NCBI RefSeq assembly: GCF_026625885.1
Contig: NZ_CP113068.1
Span: 2,170,001 to 2,234,000 of the forward strand
Reading direction: 5' to 3'
Length of the DNA: 64,000 nt
From: Roseateles sp. SL47
GTDB taxonomy: Bacteria > Pseudomonadota > Gammaproteobacteria > Burkholderiales > Burkholderiaceae_C
Shown one piece after another: positions 51,770 through 61,440 of the stretch. A model generated the notes under the pieces. That model had not been told where the DNA came from. It made no database searches and was given only the letters and a program-made list of their open reading frames with translations. How positions within the stretch are numbered: position 1 is the stretch's first letter; each line of letters begins with the position of its first letter. Position numbers and translations under genes: made by a program.

Positions 51770-52741
51770 TCAGGCCACCTCGGCGACCTCAGCCTTGGAC
51801 AGCTTCTTGGCCGCCGGCTTGGTGGCCGGTGCGGTGTCGCCGGCCATGGCCTTGCGCATCTTCTTCATAGCCGCGACCTCGATCTGGCGAATACGCTCGG
51901 CCGACACGTTGTACTCCGCCGCCAGCTCATGCAGCGTCATGCCACCCGAGCTGTCGTCGTTCACCTTCAGCCAGCGCTCTTCCACGATGCGACGGCTGCG
52001 CGGGTCCAGCACCTCCAGCGCCTTCTGCAGGCCATCGCTGGCCATCGAGTCGCGGGACCGGGCTTCCAGCACGCGGGTCGGTTCCTGCGATTCATCAGCC
52101 AGATAGGCGATGGGGGCAAAGCTTTCGCCGTCATCGTCGCCTTGCGGCTCCAGCGCGATGTCACCCCCGGCGAGACGGGTTTCCATCTCCAGCACTTCCT
52201 CGCGCTTGACGTTCAGCTCTTTGGCCACCAGGTCGATCTCACGCTCGGTGAGGGATGAACGCTGCTGGTCTTCCGCGCTTTCCTTCAGGCTGTGCTTCAT
52301 CGAGCGCAGATTGAAGAACAGCTTGCGCTGAGCCTTGGTCGTGGCCACCTTCACCAGGCGCCAGTTCTTGAGGATGTACTCGTGAATCTCGGCCTTGATC
52401 CAGTGCATGGCGTAGCTGACCAGACGGACGCCCTGGTCCGGATCAAAACGCTTCACCGCCTTCATCAGGCCGACGTTGCCTTCCTGGATCAGGTCGCCTT
52501 GCGGCAGCCCGTAGCCCAGGTACTGGCGAGAAATCGACACCACCAGACGCAGGTGCGACAGCACCAGGCGGCCGGCGGCTTCCACATCGCCCTTGGTTTT
52601 CAGGCGTTGGGCGTAATCCTGCTCTTCCTCTGCGGTCAGCATCGGGAGACGGTTGACCGCGGAGATGTATGCATCCAGGTTGCCCAGCGACGGCACCAGG
52701 GACCAAGGATTGCTGGTCTTCAATGCAAGGCTGTTGGACAT
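51770..52741 (-). CDS. rpoH: RNA polymerase sigma-32 factor
   Basis: The heat-shock sigma factor (323 residues, slightly long for the family because of a Lys/Ala-rich tail). Region 2 includes 'LSHLRLVVSISRQYLGYGLPQGDLIQEGNVGLMKAVKRFDP' (core: DLIQEGNVGLMKAVKRF), the RpoH box follows as 'AQRKLFFNLRSMK', and region 4 ends 'LAAEYNVSAERIRQIEVAAMKKM'. AGGAG lies about ten bases before the ATG. A perfect CIRCE element upstream indicates HrcA repression. It stands as a single gene between two sensor kinase genes. Confidence 0.97.
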   Translation of the reverse strand: MSNSLALKTSNPWSLVPSLGNLDAYISAVNRLPMLTAEEEQDYAQRLKTKGDVEAAGRLVLSHLRLVVSISRQYLGYGLPQGDLIQEGNVGLMKAVKRFDPDQGVRLVSYAMHWIKAEIHEYILKNWRLVKVATTKAQRKLFFNLRSMKHSLKESAEDQQRSSLTEREIDLVAKELNVKREEVLEMETRLAGGDIALEPQGDDDGESFAPIAYLADESQEPTRVLEARSRDSMASDGLQKALEVLDPRSRRIVEERWLKVNDDSSGGMTLHELAAEYNVSAERIRQIEVAAMKKMRKAMAGDTAPATKPAAKKLSKAEVAEVA

Positions 52742-52786
52742 GTCTTGGAATCTCCTGAACCAGTTGAACCACTGGTGTTGCGATGA

Positions 52787-52816
52787 ATATTAGCACTCAT
52801 GGGAATCGAGTGCTAA
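52787..52816 (-). promoter_or_regulatory. candidate rpoH promoter overlapping CIRCE
   Basis: On the minus strand, TTAGCA (-35 like) and TAATAT (-10 like) are 18 bases apart. Both lie in or beside the two arms of the CIRCE element, so HrcA bound there would block polymerase. Confidence 0.5.
52790..52816. promoter_or_regulatory. CIRCE operator (HrcA-binding site) of rpoH
   Basis: TTAGCACTC, a 9-base spacer and GAGTGCTAA form a perfect match to the CIRCE consensus. It lies 49 bases before the rpoH ATG. HrcA would repress rpoH until heat or misfolded protein titrates GroE and inactivates HrcA. The link to rpoH in betaproteobacteria has been described, as far as I recall. Confidence 0.95.
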
Positions 52817-53132
52817 GTGTCGGATGGAAGGCCTTTGTGAGCTTGTGTAGAGGGGTTTTGAAGGAAAAACCTGTGACAAATTTGTCACTTGTAGCAAAAC
52901 GACCAAATATTCCTTGAACCCAACTCAAACCACCTTCCCCGCGCGCCGCCCGATCCTGAGTCACATCCTTGAAGGCATACCCCTCACGGATCGGCATGGG
53001 CACTCTGCAGGCAATGTCTCCGACAGATCCGACAGATCCGGCAGATCCGGCAGATCCCTGCAGAACCTGGCACTGGCACAGATCTTCCTCCAAAAATCCC
53101 TCGGGATTGTTGCGCCAATTCGCACACTGTGT
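52817..53132. other. gene-free gap between rpoH and the MASE1 kinase gene
   Basis: No gene is supported here. It contains the 9-base tandem repeat at 53022-53057, described separately, and AT-richer sequence near 52840-52910 (GACAAATTTGTCAC, which holds the palindrome GACAAATTTGTC at 52873-52884). The palindrome could be an operator for rpoH or be chance. Confidence 0.5.
53022..53057 (+). repeat. 9-base tandem repeat (4 copies)
   Basis: GACAGATCC, GACAGATCC, GGCAGATCC and GGCAGATCC follow without gap in the intergenic region upstream of rpoH. Confidence 0.85.
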
Positions 53133-55907
53133 TCAAGCTTCATGCCTGCCGGGTGACGGTTCTTTGACGTCATCCTCCCTTGGCAACGCCGCCGCCGCCA
53201 GTTCAAACCGGAAGCTGGACCCGGCCCCTGGGGCGCTGGTCACCTCCAGTTGGCCTCCCAGGCGTTCCACCAGCCGCTTGGTGATCACCAACCCCAGCCC
53301 CGTCCCCTCAATCCCCCCCAGTTCGCGTCCCAAGCGGTTGAATGGCTGGAACAACTGGGCTCGCTGAGTCTCCGTCAGACCCGCCCCGGTATCGGTCACG
53401 CTCAACGCCACCGTGCCGGAGGCGGTCCGGTTGGCGCGCAGCCAGACCTTTCCGCCTTCCTGGTTGTATTTGATGGCGTTGCTGAGCAGATTGGTCAGGA
53501 TCTGCCGCAGCCGTGTGGCGTCCGTCATCACCCCGGGCAGATCGTCCTCGACCTCCAGCATCACCTCCACCCGGCGCCGCTGGCGCTGTGTCTCCACCAT
53601 GGCCAGGCTGTCCGACAGGATCGGGCGCAGGGCCTGGGCGGACAGGTCGACGCGGATGTCGTCGGCTTCCAGCCGGGACATGTCCAGCGCGTCGTTGATC
53701 ATCTCCAGCAGATGCCAGCCGGACTGCTGGATGTGCTGCACCCAGCCACGCTGCCGGGCGCTGATGGCCGGATCGCGGTCCGCCTCCAGCAACTGGGAGA
53801 AGCCCAGCATCGCGTTCAGCGGTGTGCGCAACTCGTGGCTCATGCGGGACAGGAATTCATTCTTGGCCCGATGGGCCGCCTTGGCGGTTTCATGCAGGCG
53901 CTCCAGTTCTTCCAGCCGCAACTGCTCTCCGATGTCCTCCACCACCCCGACCATCCGGTAGGGCTCTCCCTGCGAGTCCCTGAGCAGCGACACCCAGACG
54001 CGGACGGTGATCATCCGTCCCTGGGCGCTGACATAGCGCTTGATCCGGCTGTAACGCTCGATCTCGCCGCCGATGAGTGCGAGGCCCAGCCGGCCGTCTT
54101 CGGCCCGGTCCTCCGGGTGCGTGATCTTCATGATCGAGCGATGGCGAAGTTCCTCTTCGCTGTAGCCCACCAATTGGCAGAAATAGGGATTCACCGTCTG
54201 GGGCCGCCCGTTGAGGTCGGTGAACACCACCCCTATCGGCGCATGTTCGACGATGCTGCGAAAGCGCTCCTCGCTCTCACGCAGCCGCTGGGTGCGTTCT
54301 TCCACCAACTCCGCCACGCGGGCGGCACGCCCGGTCACCACCAGCAGCAGCAGCCCCAGCAGCCCAGTGCAGGCGAGGCCCGCCAGCGCAAACGGTAGGG
54401 CGAAGTGGCCGGACAGCACCGGGAGCCCGCCGGGGGCATACACCACCATCTGCCAATCCCGGCCAGCGAAGTCCAGGACCCTCGTGCGGGTGGGCATGCT
54501 GGCGGGAAGCGCCTTGCATCGTTCGTCCCCGGCCAGCAGCATTTGGCGAGTGCCCGGGGTGTGGTCCAGCAGGCAGAAATCCAGATCCGTGGCCTGGGCG
54601 GGCATGGATTCATGCAACAGGGCTTCCGGCCGGATGGTGGCAAACGCGAGCCCGCGCAGTGCGGCCGGTTGAGTCGGCATGCGGTCGGCGTCCGCATACA
54701 CCGCCTGGTACACCACCACACCGATGGCACGGGTGCCCACGTCCTGAGACAGCGCAAAAGCCTCGGCCGCCGAGGGCAGCCCGGTGGCAATGGCCCGATC
54801 CTGGGCGGCCTTGGCCTGCGGCACGCTGCGTACGTTGACCCCCAAGGCCGTCTGGTTGCGGGCAAAGGGCACGATCAGGCGGATGACCCGTTGATCCGCC
54901 GTGGGGTCGAGGGGAAGGTCTCCCGGGCGATGACGCTCGTGTACGTGGAAGTCTGGGTATCCGTCGGCCCGGGCGGCACGTTCAAAGGCTTCCAGCTGCG
55001 CGGGCGGCACCAGGGCCAGCCAGCCCAGGGCATAGACACTCTCGCTGCCGGGCGTGCGCTCCGCATGGGCGCGTTCAAAAGCCTGTCGGCTGATGTGTGG
55101 CGCCACCGTCAGCAGGCTGTGATTGGCATCCAGCGCGGTCAATGGGCGTCGCAGGGATTCGCCCAGCGCATCCAGGGCCGCCTCGGCCTCCAGATCAAAG
55201 GCATGCCGTCGGCGCTCCTCTTCATTCTGCGACACGTAATCACTGGCGGCCACCAGCAGGGCACAGGCCAACAGCATGGGCAGCGACACGCTCAATCGGC
55301 GCGGCGCCCAGTGCGTGCGTGGCAGGCCAAACAGGCTCAGCGCCACGGGTGTGGTCAGCATCACCCCGATGGCATCACCCAGCCACCAGCCCAGCCAGTG
55401 AGACAGGGCCGCAGCTCGCCCCAGCGGCCCGGCCCAGGACAGCACCAGCACCCCCACTGTCGGCCCGATGACACAGGCGAGCCCGGCCACGGCGGCATAA
55501 AAGCGCAGCACCTCCCGGGGTTCCGTCAGACGGGGCACCGGCCCTACCCAGCGTTGTGCCAGCCAGGCGCCGGCATAGGCCTGAAGCGCGGCGCCAGCGG
55601 CAATCACTGCGGATGCAAGCAGCGCGCTCTGGCTGAGGGTGTCTGGCAGCAGCAGATGGACCGCCAGCGAGCCGGCCACAAGGCCGGGCAGGACGCGACG
55701 CCCCCATCGCAGCACCGCCGCCACGGCCAGCCCGGCCGCCGGATAGACCGGCGCGGCACTGTCCGGCGCCACGATGGACAGTGCCGCCATGCCCAGGGCG
55801 GCATACACCGCGCCGATGGCAAGGTTCAGGCCCAACAGCACCTGCCAGCGCCTGTGGGGTGGGGGCGGGGTCGTCATCGAAGCCGCTTGGACGGAGGCAT
55901 CGCGCAT
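53133..55907 (-). CDS. MASE1-CHASE-PAS sensor histidine kinase
   Basis: A 924-residue inner-membrane kinase. The N-terminal MASE1 region has about eight hydrophobic segments ('LNLAIGAVYAALGMAALSIV', 'VYPAAGLAVAAVLRWG'). A CHASE domain follows (about residues 250-480; 'LGWLALVPPAQLEAFERAA', 'RVIRLIVPFARNQTALG'), then another helix (FALPFALAGLACTGLLGLLLL) and a PAS domain with a PAC motif (about 540-670). The HisKA helix has His691 in 'SRMSHELRTPLNAMLG', followed by HATPase boxes 'LLSNAIKYN', 'DTGAGL' and 'GTGLGLVI'. There is no receiver at the C-terminus and no adjacent regulator on this strand. The ligand is unknown. Confidence 0.92.
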   Translation of the reverse strand: MRDASVQAASMTTPPPPHRRWQVLLGLNLAIGAVYAALGMAALSIVAPDSAAPVYPAAGLAVAAVLRWGRRVLPGLVAGSLAVHLLLPDTLSQSALLASAVIAAGAALQAYAGAWLAQRWVGPVPRLTEPREVLRFYAAVAGLACVIGPTVGVLVLSWAGPLGRAAALSHWLGWWLGDAIGVMLTTPVALSLFGLPRTHWAPRRLSVSLPMLLACALLVAASDYVSQNEEERRRHAFDLEAEAALDALGESLRRPLTALDANHSLLTVAPHISRQAFERAHAERTPGSESVYALGWLALVPPAQLEAFERAARADGYPDFHVHERHRPGDLPLDPTADQRVIRLIVPFARNQTALGVNVRSVPQAKAAQDRAIATGLPSAAEAFALSQDVGTRAIGVVVYQAVYADADRMPTQPAALRGLAFATIRPEALLHESMPAQATDLDFCLLDHTPGTRQMLLAGDERCKALPASMPTRTRVLDFAGRDWQMVVYAPGGLPVLSGHFALPFALAGLACTGLLGLLLLVVTGRAARVAELVEERTQRLRESEERFRSIVEHAPIGVVFTDLNGRPQTVNPYFCQLVGYSEEELRHRSIMKITHPEDRAEDGRLGLALIGGEIERYSRIKRYVSAQGRMITVRVWVSLLRDSQGEPYRMVGVVEDIGEQLRLEELERLHETAKAAHRAKNEFLSRMSHELRTPLNAMLGFSQLLEADRDPAISARQRGWVQHIQQSGWHLLEMINDALDMSRLEADDIRVDLSAQALRPILSDSLAMVETQRQRRRVEVMLEVEDDLPGVMTDATRLRQILTNLLSNAIKYNQEGGKVWLRANRTASGTVALSVTDTGAGLTETQRAQLFQPFNRLGRELGGIEGTGLGLVITKRLVERLGGQLEVTSAPGAGSSFRFELAAAALPREDDVKEPSPGRHEA

Positions 55908-56249
55908 GGCATCAGCCTAGCGCTGGAATTGATCAACCGACATGCTCGAACCGTGGGGGTGGGACGGGGGTTTCCCTAGTCCAGCGAATCAGTGGCGCAG
56001 TGTTCATCCGCCTCAATCGCCGCCCCGGCTCCCGTCCGAGCAGTCACCAAACATGGAGGGCCAGAAAGGCAATTCCCCGATGGAGTTAGTTCTTCAATCG
56101 GTCGCTTCACCTAGACTCTGCGCCATTCCTGTCCAGATGCCTCGCTCCAGCTCGACGTCCGAGGCAAGTGGCTCAGCCAGCCGTGCCCAGCGAACGCATG
56201 CCATGCCTGGCTGGCAGACCTTGTGCCCCCTGGCCCTGCCTTGAGCCTT
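55908..56249. other. divergent gap between two sensor kinase genes
   Basis: About 340 bases separate the MASE1 kinase (minus) from the giant kinase (plus). I see no gene. TTGATCAA at 55928-55935 is a short palindrome, and TAGACT near 56111 could be a -10 box for the giant kinase; neither is strong. Confidence 0.4.
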
Positions 56250-59200
56250 ATGCGCTTTCAAACTTTCGCACCGCGACCGCTGTCGGCGCCGCCGGACCCG
56301 CAGCGCCTCACCGACGGGCAGGTGCTGGTCAACGATCTGCTGCCCCCTGCTGCGGGACTCCGGACGCGCCTGGTGCAGGAGGCCGATGGAGGGGCGACCT
56401 GGCTGGTGCGTGAAGCCGCGTTTTCCAACGAAAGTGCGTGCCACCGGCTTCAGCGGGAAGCCCAACAGGCGGCAGCCTGCCCTGTTGCGACAGGCGTGCT
56501 GCCACAGTCGCCGCTCTGGTCCGCCGATCGCATGCTCCTGGTCCATCGCGCCAGCCCCGGACTCACCACCTTCAAGCGCCTGGGGCACAGCGGCGTGAGC
56601 GTGCCGACCTTTGTGGCGCTGTGCCTGGGGGCCGTGGAAGCTGTCCAATCCCTGCACGCTGCCGGACAACTCCACGGCGATCTGCGGACCGAGTACTTTG
56701 TTGTGGACGATCAGCAGCAAGTCTCGCTGGTGGCCGCCATCGGGGGCAGTGGTGACCGGCAGGCATTGACCGACAAGGGCGCGCTGCCCTTCCAGGCGCC
56801 TGAACTTGATGGGGGCTCGGCAGGCCGACCCACGGTGGCGACTGAACTGTATGCGCTGGGGGTGTGCCTGTTCGAGCTGCTCACCGGCCGCATGCCACTT
56901 TCCGCGCAAACGCCCGCGGAATGGGCCCATGCGCATGCGGCGGCCGCTCCGGTCCAGGCGAGCCGACTGCGCCAGGACGTGCCGCAGGCCGTGAGTGCCG
57001 TGCTGGAGATGCTGCTGCGCAAGGACCCGGCCGCCCGGTATCGCGATGCCGGGGCGCTGCGGGATGATTTGCAGGACCTGAGTGAAGCGCTCCGTGCTTC
57101 CGACCGTCTGGAGGGCTTTGATGCCCGCCGCTCCCGGCAACGGCTGGCAAGGCGTGCCTCCACGCTGTTTGGCCGGCAGCAGCAGCAGGATGCGCTGGCG
57201 GCGGCATTGCATCGTGTGGCCTCCACCTCAGACAGTGAAATCGTGCTGATTGAAGGCGGCGCAGGGGGCGGCAAATCGGCCATCGCGCATTGGCTGTTGC
57301 AAGGTGCCAAGGCGGCAGGCGCGATGATCGCCGTGGGCAAATGTGATCAGCAGCAACTGGAGATTCCGTTTTCTCCCGTGAGCCAGATCCTCGAAAGCCT
57401 GACCTCGCAGTTGCTCGGCGCCGAGCAGCAGCAACTGGAGGCCGTGCGCGCGCGCTGGTTGTCGTTTTTGCATGGACAAGGCCAGGCGGTGGTGGAGCTG
57501 GTGCCGACCATTGCGCATGTGCTGGGCCCGAGCCCGGGACTGGCCAATGTCGCCGCCGCGCAAGCCCGGGCGCGCATGGAGCATGCGCTGCTGCAGTCGC
57601 TGCGGGCCTTCGCCAGTCCCGATCAGCCCCTGGTGTTGCTGATGGACGACCTTCAATGGGCGGACGAAGCCACTGCCGGTCTGCTGGAAGCCTTTGTCCA
57701 GCAGCCTCCACCGGGTGTGCTTTTGCTGTGTGCGTACCGGGACGGTGGGGCCGAAGGCGCCCGTGCCAGGGCGCTGATTGGAAGGATCGTCCGCGCACGT
57801 CATGCCAGCCGGGCCAAGGCCGTCGCGGTCACCGAACTGTCGGTGCCTCCGTTGGACGAGGGCGAGATGGCCCAGATGCTGCAGGAGGTCCTGGGGCCGG
57901 GCGGCACCGCCGACCTGGAGGGGCTGGCCCGTGCCGTGCAGGCGCGAACGGGGGGCAATCCCTACTTCGCCCTGCAATGGGTCAAGAGCCTGATGGATGA
58001 CGAGGTACTGGTCTTTGACCGCCACAGCGCCACCTGGCGCTGCGATCTGGCTGCGCTGCACAGGGCCGATTACAGCGACACCGTGCTGGACCTGATGGTG
58101 AGCCGTCTGGCCCGCCTGCCCGCGCAGACGATGGAGGTGGCGCAGCATCTCGCCAGTGTCGGCATCGCCTGCGAAGCGGGCCTCCTTGCGAGACTGGCGG
58201 GGCTGACCCCACAGGCTTTGGAGGCCGTGCTGCAGCCCGCCGTCGATGCGGGCTTGATCATGCAGAGGGGACGCAGCATCGCCTTCGAGCATGACCGGGT
58301 TCTCGAGTCCGCCTATTCGTTCATCGATCCGCGCCAGGCGCCGCAACGCCATGCGCGTGTTGCGGACGCGATGCTGGCACATTGGCAGGCCGATCGGGGC
58401 CATCATGCCTTTGAGATCTGCAATCAGATCGAGCGTTCCACCGGCCATGAACCCTCGCCGGCACAGCGCGATGCCTTTGTGTCCATCCTCCTGCAGGCGG
58501 GGCTGCGTGCCAAGCAGGCCTCCGCCTGGACCCAGGCGTCCAACTTCATTGACCGGGCCCTTGGCTTGGTGGAAGAGCGCCTGTGGACCGAGCAGCCCGA
58601 GGTGGCGTTTGGTGTGCATGCGCTGCACTGCGACATCCTGCTGGCGGCGGCGCAGCTGGAGCAGGCGGAGCTGCAGATTCGTCATCTGCTGAGCCGGGAC
58701 CTGGAGGCGCTTCAGAAGGCCAATGTCCATCGTCTGCAGGCGGTGCTCTTCACCATCCATTCGGACTATGAGTCGGCCATTGATGCCGCTCTTCGCGGTC
58801 TGCATCTGCTGGATGTTCCGCTGTACCGGCATCCCAGCGACGAGGACATGCGAGCCACCTATCTCGCCACGCTCGCCTTGATTGGCGGCAGCGATGGCAT
58901 CGCCGCGCTGGGCACGCTTCCCACCACCGATGATCCACGCATGCGGGCCGTGATGAGCCTGCTGGCCACCCTGCTGGCCTCGGCCTTCATCTCGGACGGG
59001 ATCAGCTTCCAGCATCTGGCCAAGATGGTCGAGCTGACCGCACTCCACGGCGCCACGCCGGAGTCGCCGCATGGCTTTGCATGGTTTGGTGTCTTCTGCT
59101 CCATCCACTATGAGGCCTATGAGGACGCGCTGGCATTTGGACAGGCCGCGCTGGCGCTGATCGAACGCCACGGCTACGAAGCGGAACGAATTTCGACCCT

Positions 59201-61439
59201 GGTGGCCCTGGATCAGTCCTCCGCCTGGACACGACCCATGGATGTGGCGCTGTCGCATGTGCAGCAGGCGGTCCGGCTGGGGCTGGCCTCTGGCGATGCG
59301 GCGATGGCCTGCTACGCCTACAACCATATCGTTTCGGACCTGCTGATCATGGGGTGGCCGCTCTCGCTGGTGCAGGAGGAATTGCATAAAGGCATCGCGC
59401 TCACCCGCACAATGAAGTACCGCGACATTGAGCTGCTGCTGCTGTCTCAGCAGCAGTATGTGGACACGGTCACTGCGGTTCAGCCCGACATTCAAACCTT
59501 GCGTGACGGCACCCGGCTGCGTATTGAAGAGGCACGATCCCTGCCAACGCAGTTCTGGACCTGGCTGTATGGCGGCATGGGCCTGTTCCAGCTGGGGTCG
59601 TATGACGAGGCCGTGGCGCATCTGCGGGAAGCCGAGCGCCTGGCGTGGTCCGCCCGCGGCCACGTGAACATCATGGACGCGCATCTCTACCTGTGTCTGT
59701 CGCTGGCACGGGGCAGCGAAGTGGCGCAGAACCCGGCCGCCATCATCCGCACATTGCAGGACCGCCTGACCTTATGGACAAGACTGGCGCAGACCAATCC
59801 TCACAGCTTCCAGAACAAGCGGCAGTTGCTCGGGGCGGAACTGTTGCGACTGCAAGGCCGCCCGCTGGAGGCCATCGCCGGGTTCGAACAGTCCGCAAGA
59901 ACGGCCATGGCGTCTGGATTCCTTCACGAGCAGGCCCTGGCGCTTCAGTATGCCGGGGAGCTCTGCCTGGCGCATGGGCTGAGGCAACCGGGCCTGACCT
60001 ACGTCCGCGCGGCGCGTGAGCGGTATCGGGAGTGGGGCGCCTCTGGTTGTGAGCAGCGCACGACGGTGGCGCTGGCGGCAGCAGATGGGAGCGACGCTGC
60101 TGATGACAGTCGGGAGCTTGATGCTCGAAGAGATCCGGGCCAGGCGGCCTGGGAACTGGGCGTCAGCGCGGGCCATGCGCTGTCCGGCGAAGCCGTCATC
60201 GGGCCCTTGCTCCAGACGCTCATGACCCATTTGATGGTGCATGCTGGTGCCACCTATGGCGCGCTGTTGCTGCTGGAAGGCGAGCAGTTCGAGGTGGTCG
60301 CATCGGCCCGCGTGGTGGACGGGCAGGTGCAGGTGCTGCAGTGCCAGGCGATGCCGGATGAGCAGGCGATTCCTCCCAGCATGCTCAACAGCGTTGCTCG
60401 CACCCGTCAGCCCCTGGTGCTGAATGATGGGGTGACGATGCCTTTCTCCATCACTGCAGAACCGCCGAGTGGGCGCCTGCGCTCGGCGCTGTGCATGCCG
60501 CTGCTGCGCGGGGACGTGCTGGATGGGGTCATCTATTTCGAGAACGGTCTGGCTGCGGGTGTCTTTCATGAACAGCGGACCGCGCGGGTGGCCTTGATGC
60601 TGCCGCAGGTGGCCATTGCGCTGAAGTCGGCGCGCCTCTACGAGCAACTCATTCGGGAAAGTGATCGCCGGCTGCAGGCGGAACTGGGGCTTCGCAGTGC
60701 CCAGACGGAGCTGGTGAAGGCTTCTCACATGACCGTGCTGGCCAATCTCGCGGCTTCCATCGCCCACGAAGTCAATCAGCCCCTGGCGTCCATCGTGACC
60801 CACGCCGATGCCAGCCTTCGTTGGCTGAATCGGCCAGTCCCCAATATCCAAGAGGTCACGGCCGGTCTGGCGGGCATCCGCAACGACGGATTGCGGGCGG
60901 CGGAGGTCATCCGGGCGGTCAAGGCCTTGGCCCGGCAGGCGCCTTCAAGGTATGAGCCGTTGGTGGTGGACGAGGTGCTGCGGGATGTCGTGGGGCTGCT
61001 GTCCGCCGACCTGGCCGACCGGCAGATCCGGGTCGTGATGAAGGTCGGAGCCGCACAGCCCGTGGCGGCCGACCGGGCGCAATTGCAGCAGGTGGCCCTG
61101 AACCTGGTGACCAACGCCATGGACGCCATGGCCGAGGTGCCGGTCCCGCAACGCGAACTTCGCATCTCCAGTGGGGCCAATGACCAGCAGGTGACGGTGC
61201 TGGTTGAAGATGGCGGTTCGGGGATTGATGCCGCGCTGATGGAAAAAATCTTCGATCCGTTCTTCACCACCAAGGCCGAGGGCATGGGCATGGGGCTGGC
61301 CATCTGCCGAAGCATCGTGCAAGCCCACGGCGGGCAGCTCTTTGCCGCGCCCGGGGCCTCCGGGGGAACGGTCATGACGTGGCAGATGCCGGTGGACGGG
61401 AGTTCCCTCAAGGGCCCGTACCCCCGGGAGGAGAAATAG
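56250..61439 (+). CDS. giant pseudokinase / STAND ATPase / GAF / histidine kinase
   Basis: A 1729-residue soluble signalling protein. Residues 1-280 follow a Ser/Thr kinase fold, but the catalytic loop is H142-G-D144-L-R-T-E-Y, the DFG motif is lost ('AAIGG') and the beta-3 lysine is Arg ('VREAAF'), so phosphotransfer is unlikely. An AAA/STAND-type ATPase follows, with Walker A G336-GAGG-G341-K342-S343 and Walker B 'LVLLMDDLQWAD'. A long helical repeat region spans about 600-1300, then a GAF domain (about 1330-1470). The HisKA helix holds His1506 in 'IAHEVNQPLASI', and the HATPase domain follows ('NLVTNAMDAM', 'DGGSGID', 'GMGMGLAI'). The plan is known as a trifunctional kinase in proteobacteria. 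A FixJ-type regulator begins one base after the stop. Start 56250 is preferred over GTG 56223. Confidence 0.9.
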   Translation: MRFQTFAPRPLSAPPDPQRLTDGQVLVNDLLPPAAGLRTRLVQEADGGATWLVREAAFSNESACHRLQREAQQAAACPVATGVLPQSPLWSADRMLLVHRASPGLTTFKRLGHSGVSVPTFVALCLGAVEAVQSLHAAGQLHGDLRTEYFVVDDQQQVSLVAAIGGSGDRQALTDKGALPFQAPELDGGSAGRPTVATELYALGVCLFELLTGRMPLSAQTPAEWAHAHAAAAPVQASRLRQDVPQAVSAVLEMLLRKDPAARYRDAGALRDDLQDLSEALRASDRLEGFDARRSRQRLARRASTLFGRQQQQDALAAALHRVASTSDSEIVLIEGGAGGGKSAIAHWLLQGAKAAGAMIAVGKCDQQQLEIPFSPVSQILESLTSQLLGAEQQQLEAVRARWLSFLHGQGQAVVELVPTIAHVLGPSPGLANVAAAQARARMEHALLQSLRAFASPDQPLVLLMDDLQWADEATAGLLEAFVQQPPPGVLLLCAYRDGGAEGARARALIGRIVRARHASRAKAVAVTELSVPPLDEGEMAQMLQEVLGPGGTADLEGLARAVQARTGGNPYFALQWVKSLMDDEVLVFDRHSATWRCDLAALHRADYSDTVLDLMVSRLARLPAQTMEVAQHLASVGIACEAGLLARLAGLTPQALEAVLQPAVDAGLIMQRGRSIAFEHDRVLESAYSFIDPRQAPQRHARVADAMLAHWQADRGHHAFEICNQIERSTGHEPSPAQRDAFVSILLQAGLRAKQASAWTQASNFIDRALGLVEERLWTEQPEVAFGVHALHCDILLAAAQLEQAELQIRHLLSRDLEALQKANVHRLQAVLFTIHSDYESAIDAALRGLHLLDVPLYRHPSDEDMRATYLATLALIGGSDGIAALGTLPTTDDPRMRAVMSLLATLLASAFISDGISFQHLAKMVELTALHGATPESPHGFAWFGVFCSIHYEAYEDALAFGQAALALIERHGYEAERISTLVALDQSSAWTRPMDVALSHVQQAVRLGLASGDAAMACYAYNHIVSDLLIMGWPLSLVQEELHKGIALTRTMKYRDIELLLLSQQQYVDTVTAVQPDIQTLRDGTRLRIEEARSLPTQFWTWLYGGMGLFQLGSYDEAVAHLREAERLAWSARGHVNIMDAHLYLCLSLARGSEVAQNPAAIIRTLQDRLTLWTRLAQTNPHSFQNKRQLLGAELLRLQGRPLEAIAGFEQSARTAMASGFLHEQALALQYAGELCLAHGLRQPGLTYVRAARERYREWGASGCEQRTTVALAAADGSDAADDSRELDARRDPGQAAWELGVSAGHALSGEAVIGPLLQTLMTHLMVHAGATYGALLLLEGEQFEVVASARVVDGQVQVLQCQAMPDEQAIPPSMLNSVARTRQPLVLNDGVTMPFSITAEPPSGRLRSALCMPLLRGDVLDGVIYFENGLAAGVFHEQRTARVALMLPQVAIALKSARLYEQLIRESDRRLQAELGLRSAQTELVKASHMTVLANLAASIAHEVNQPLASIVTHADASLRWLNRPVPNIQEVTAGLAGIRNDGLRAAEVIRAVKALARQAPSRYEPLVVDEVLRDVVGLLSADLADRQIRVVMKVGAAQPVAADRAQLQQVALNLVTNAMDAMAEVPVPQRELRISSGANDQQVTVLVEDGGSGIDAALMEKIFDPFFTTKAEGMGMGLAICRSIVQAHGGQLFAAPGASGGTVMTWQMPVDGSSLKGPYPREEK

Positions 61440-61440
61440 C

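Noticed and set aside
52969..53367. Open frame with Asp-Pro-Thr/Ala repeats on the plus strand
   Set aside because: The repeats come from the 9-base tandem repeat, and the rest overlaps the MASE1 kinase gene antisense.
57228..59684. Open frame of about 818 codons on the minus strand, opposite the giant kinase
   Set aside because: Composition typical of an antisense shadow; the plus-strand protein has clear ATPase motifs in the same region.
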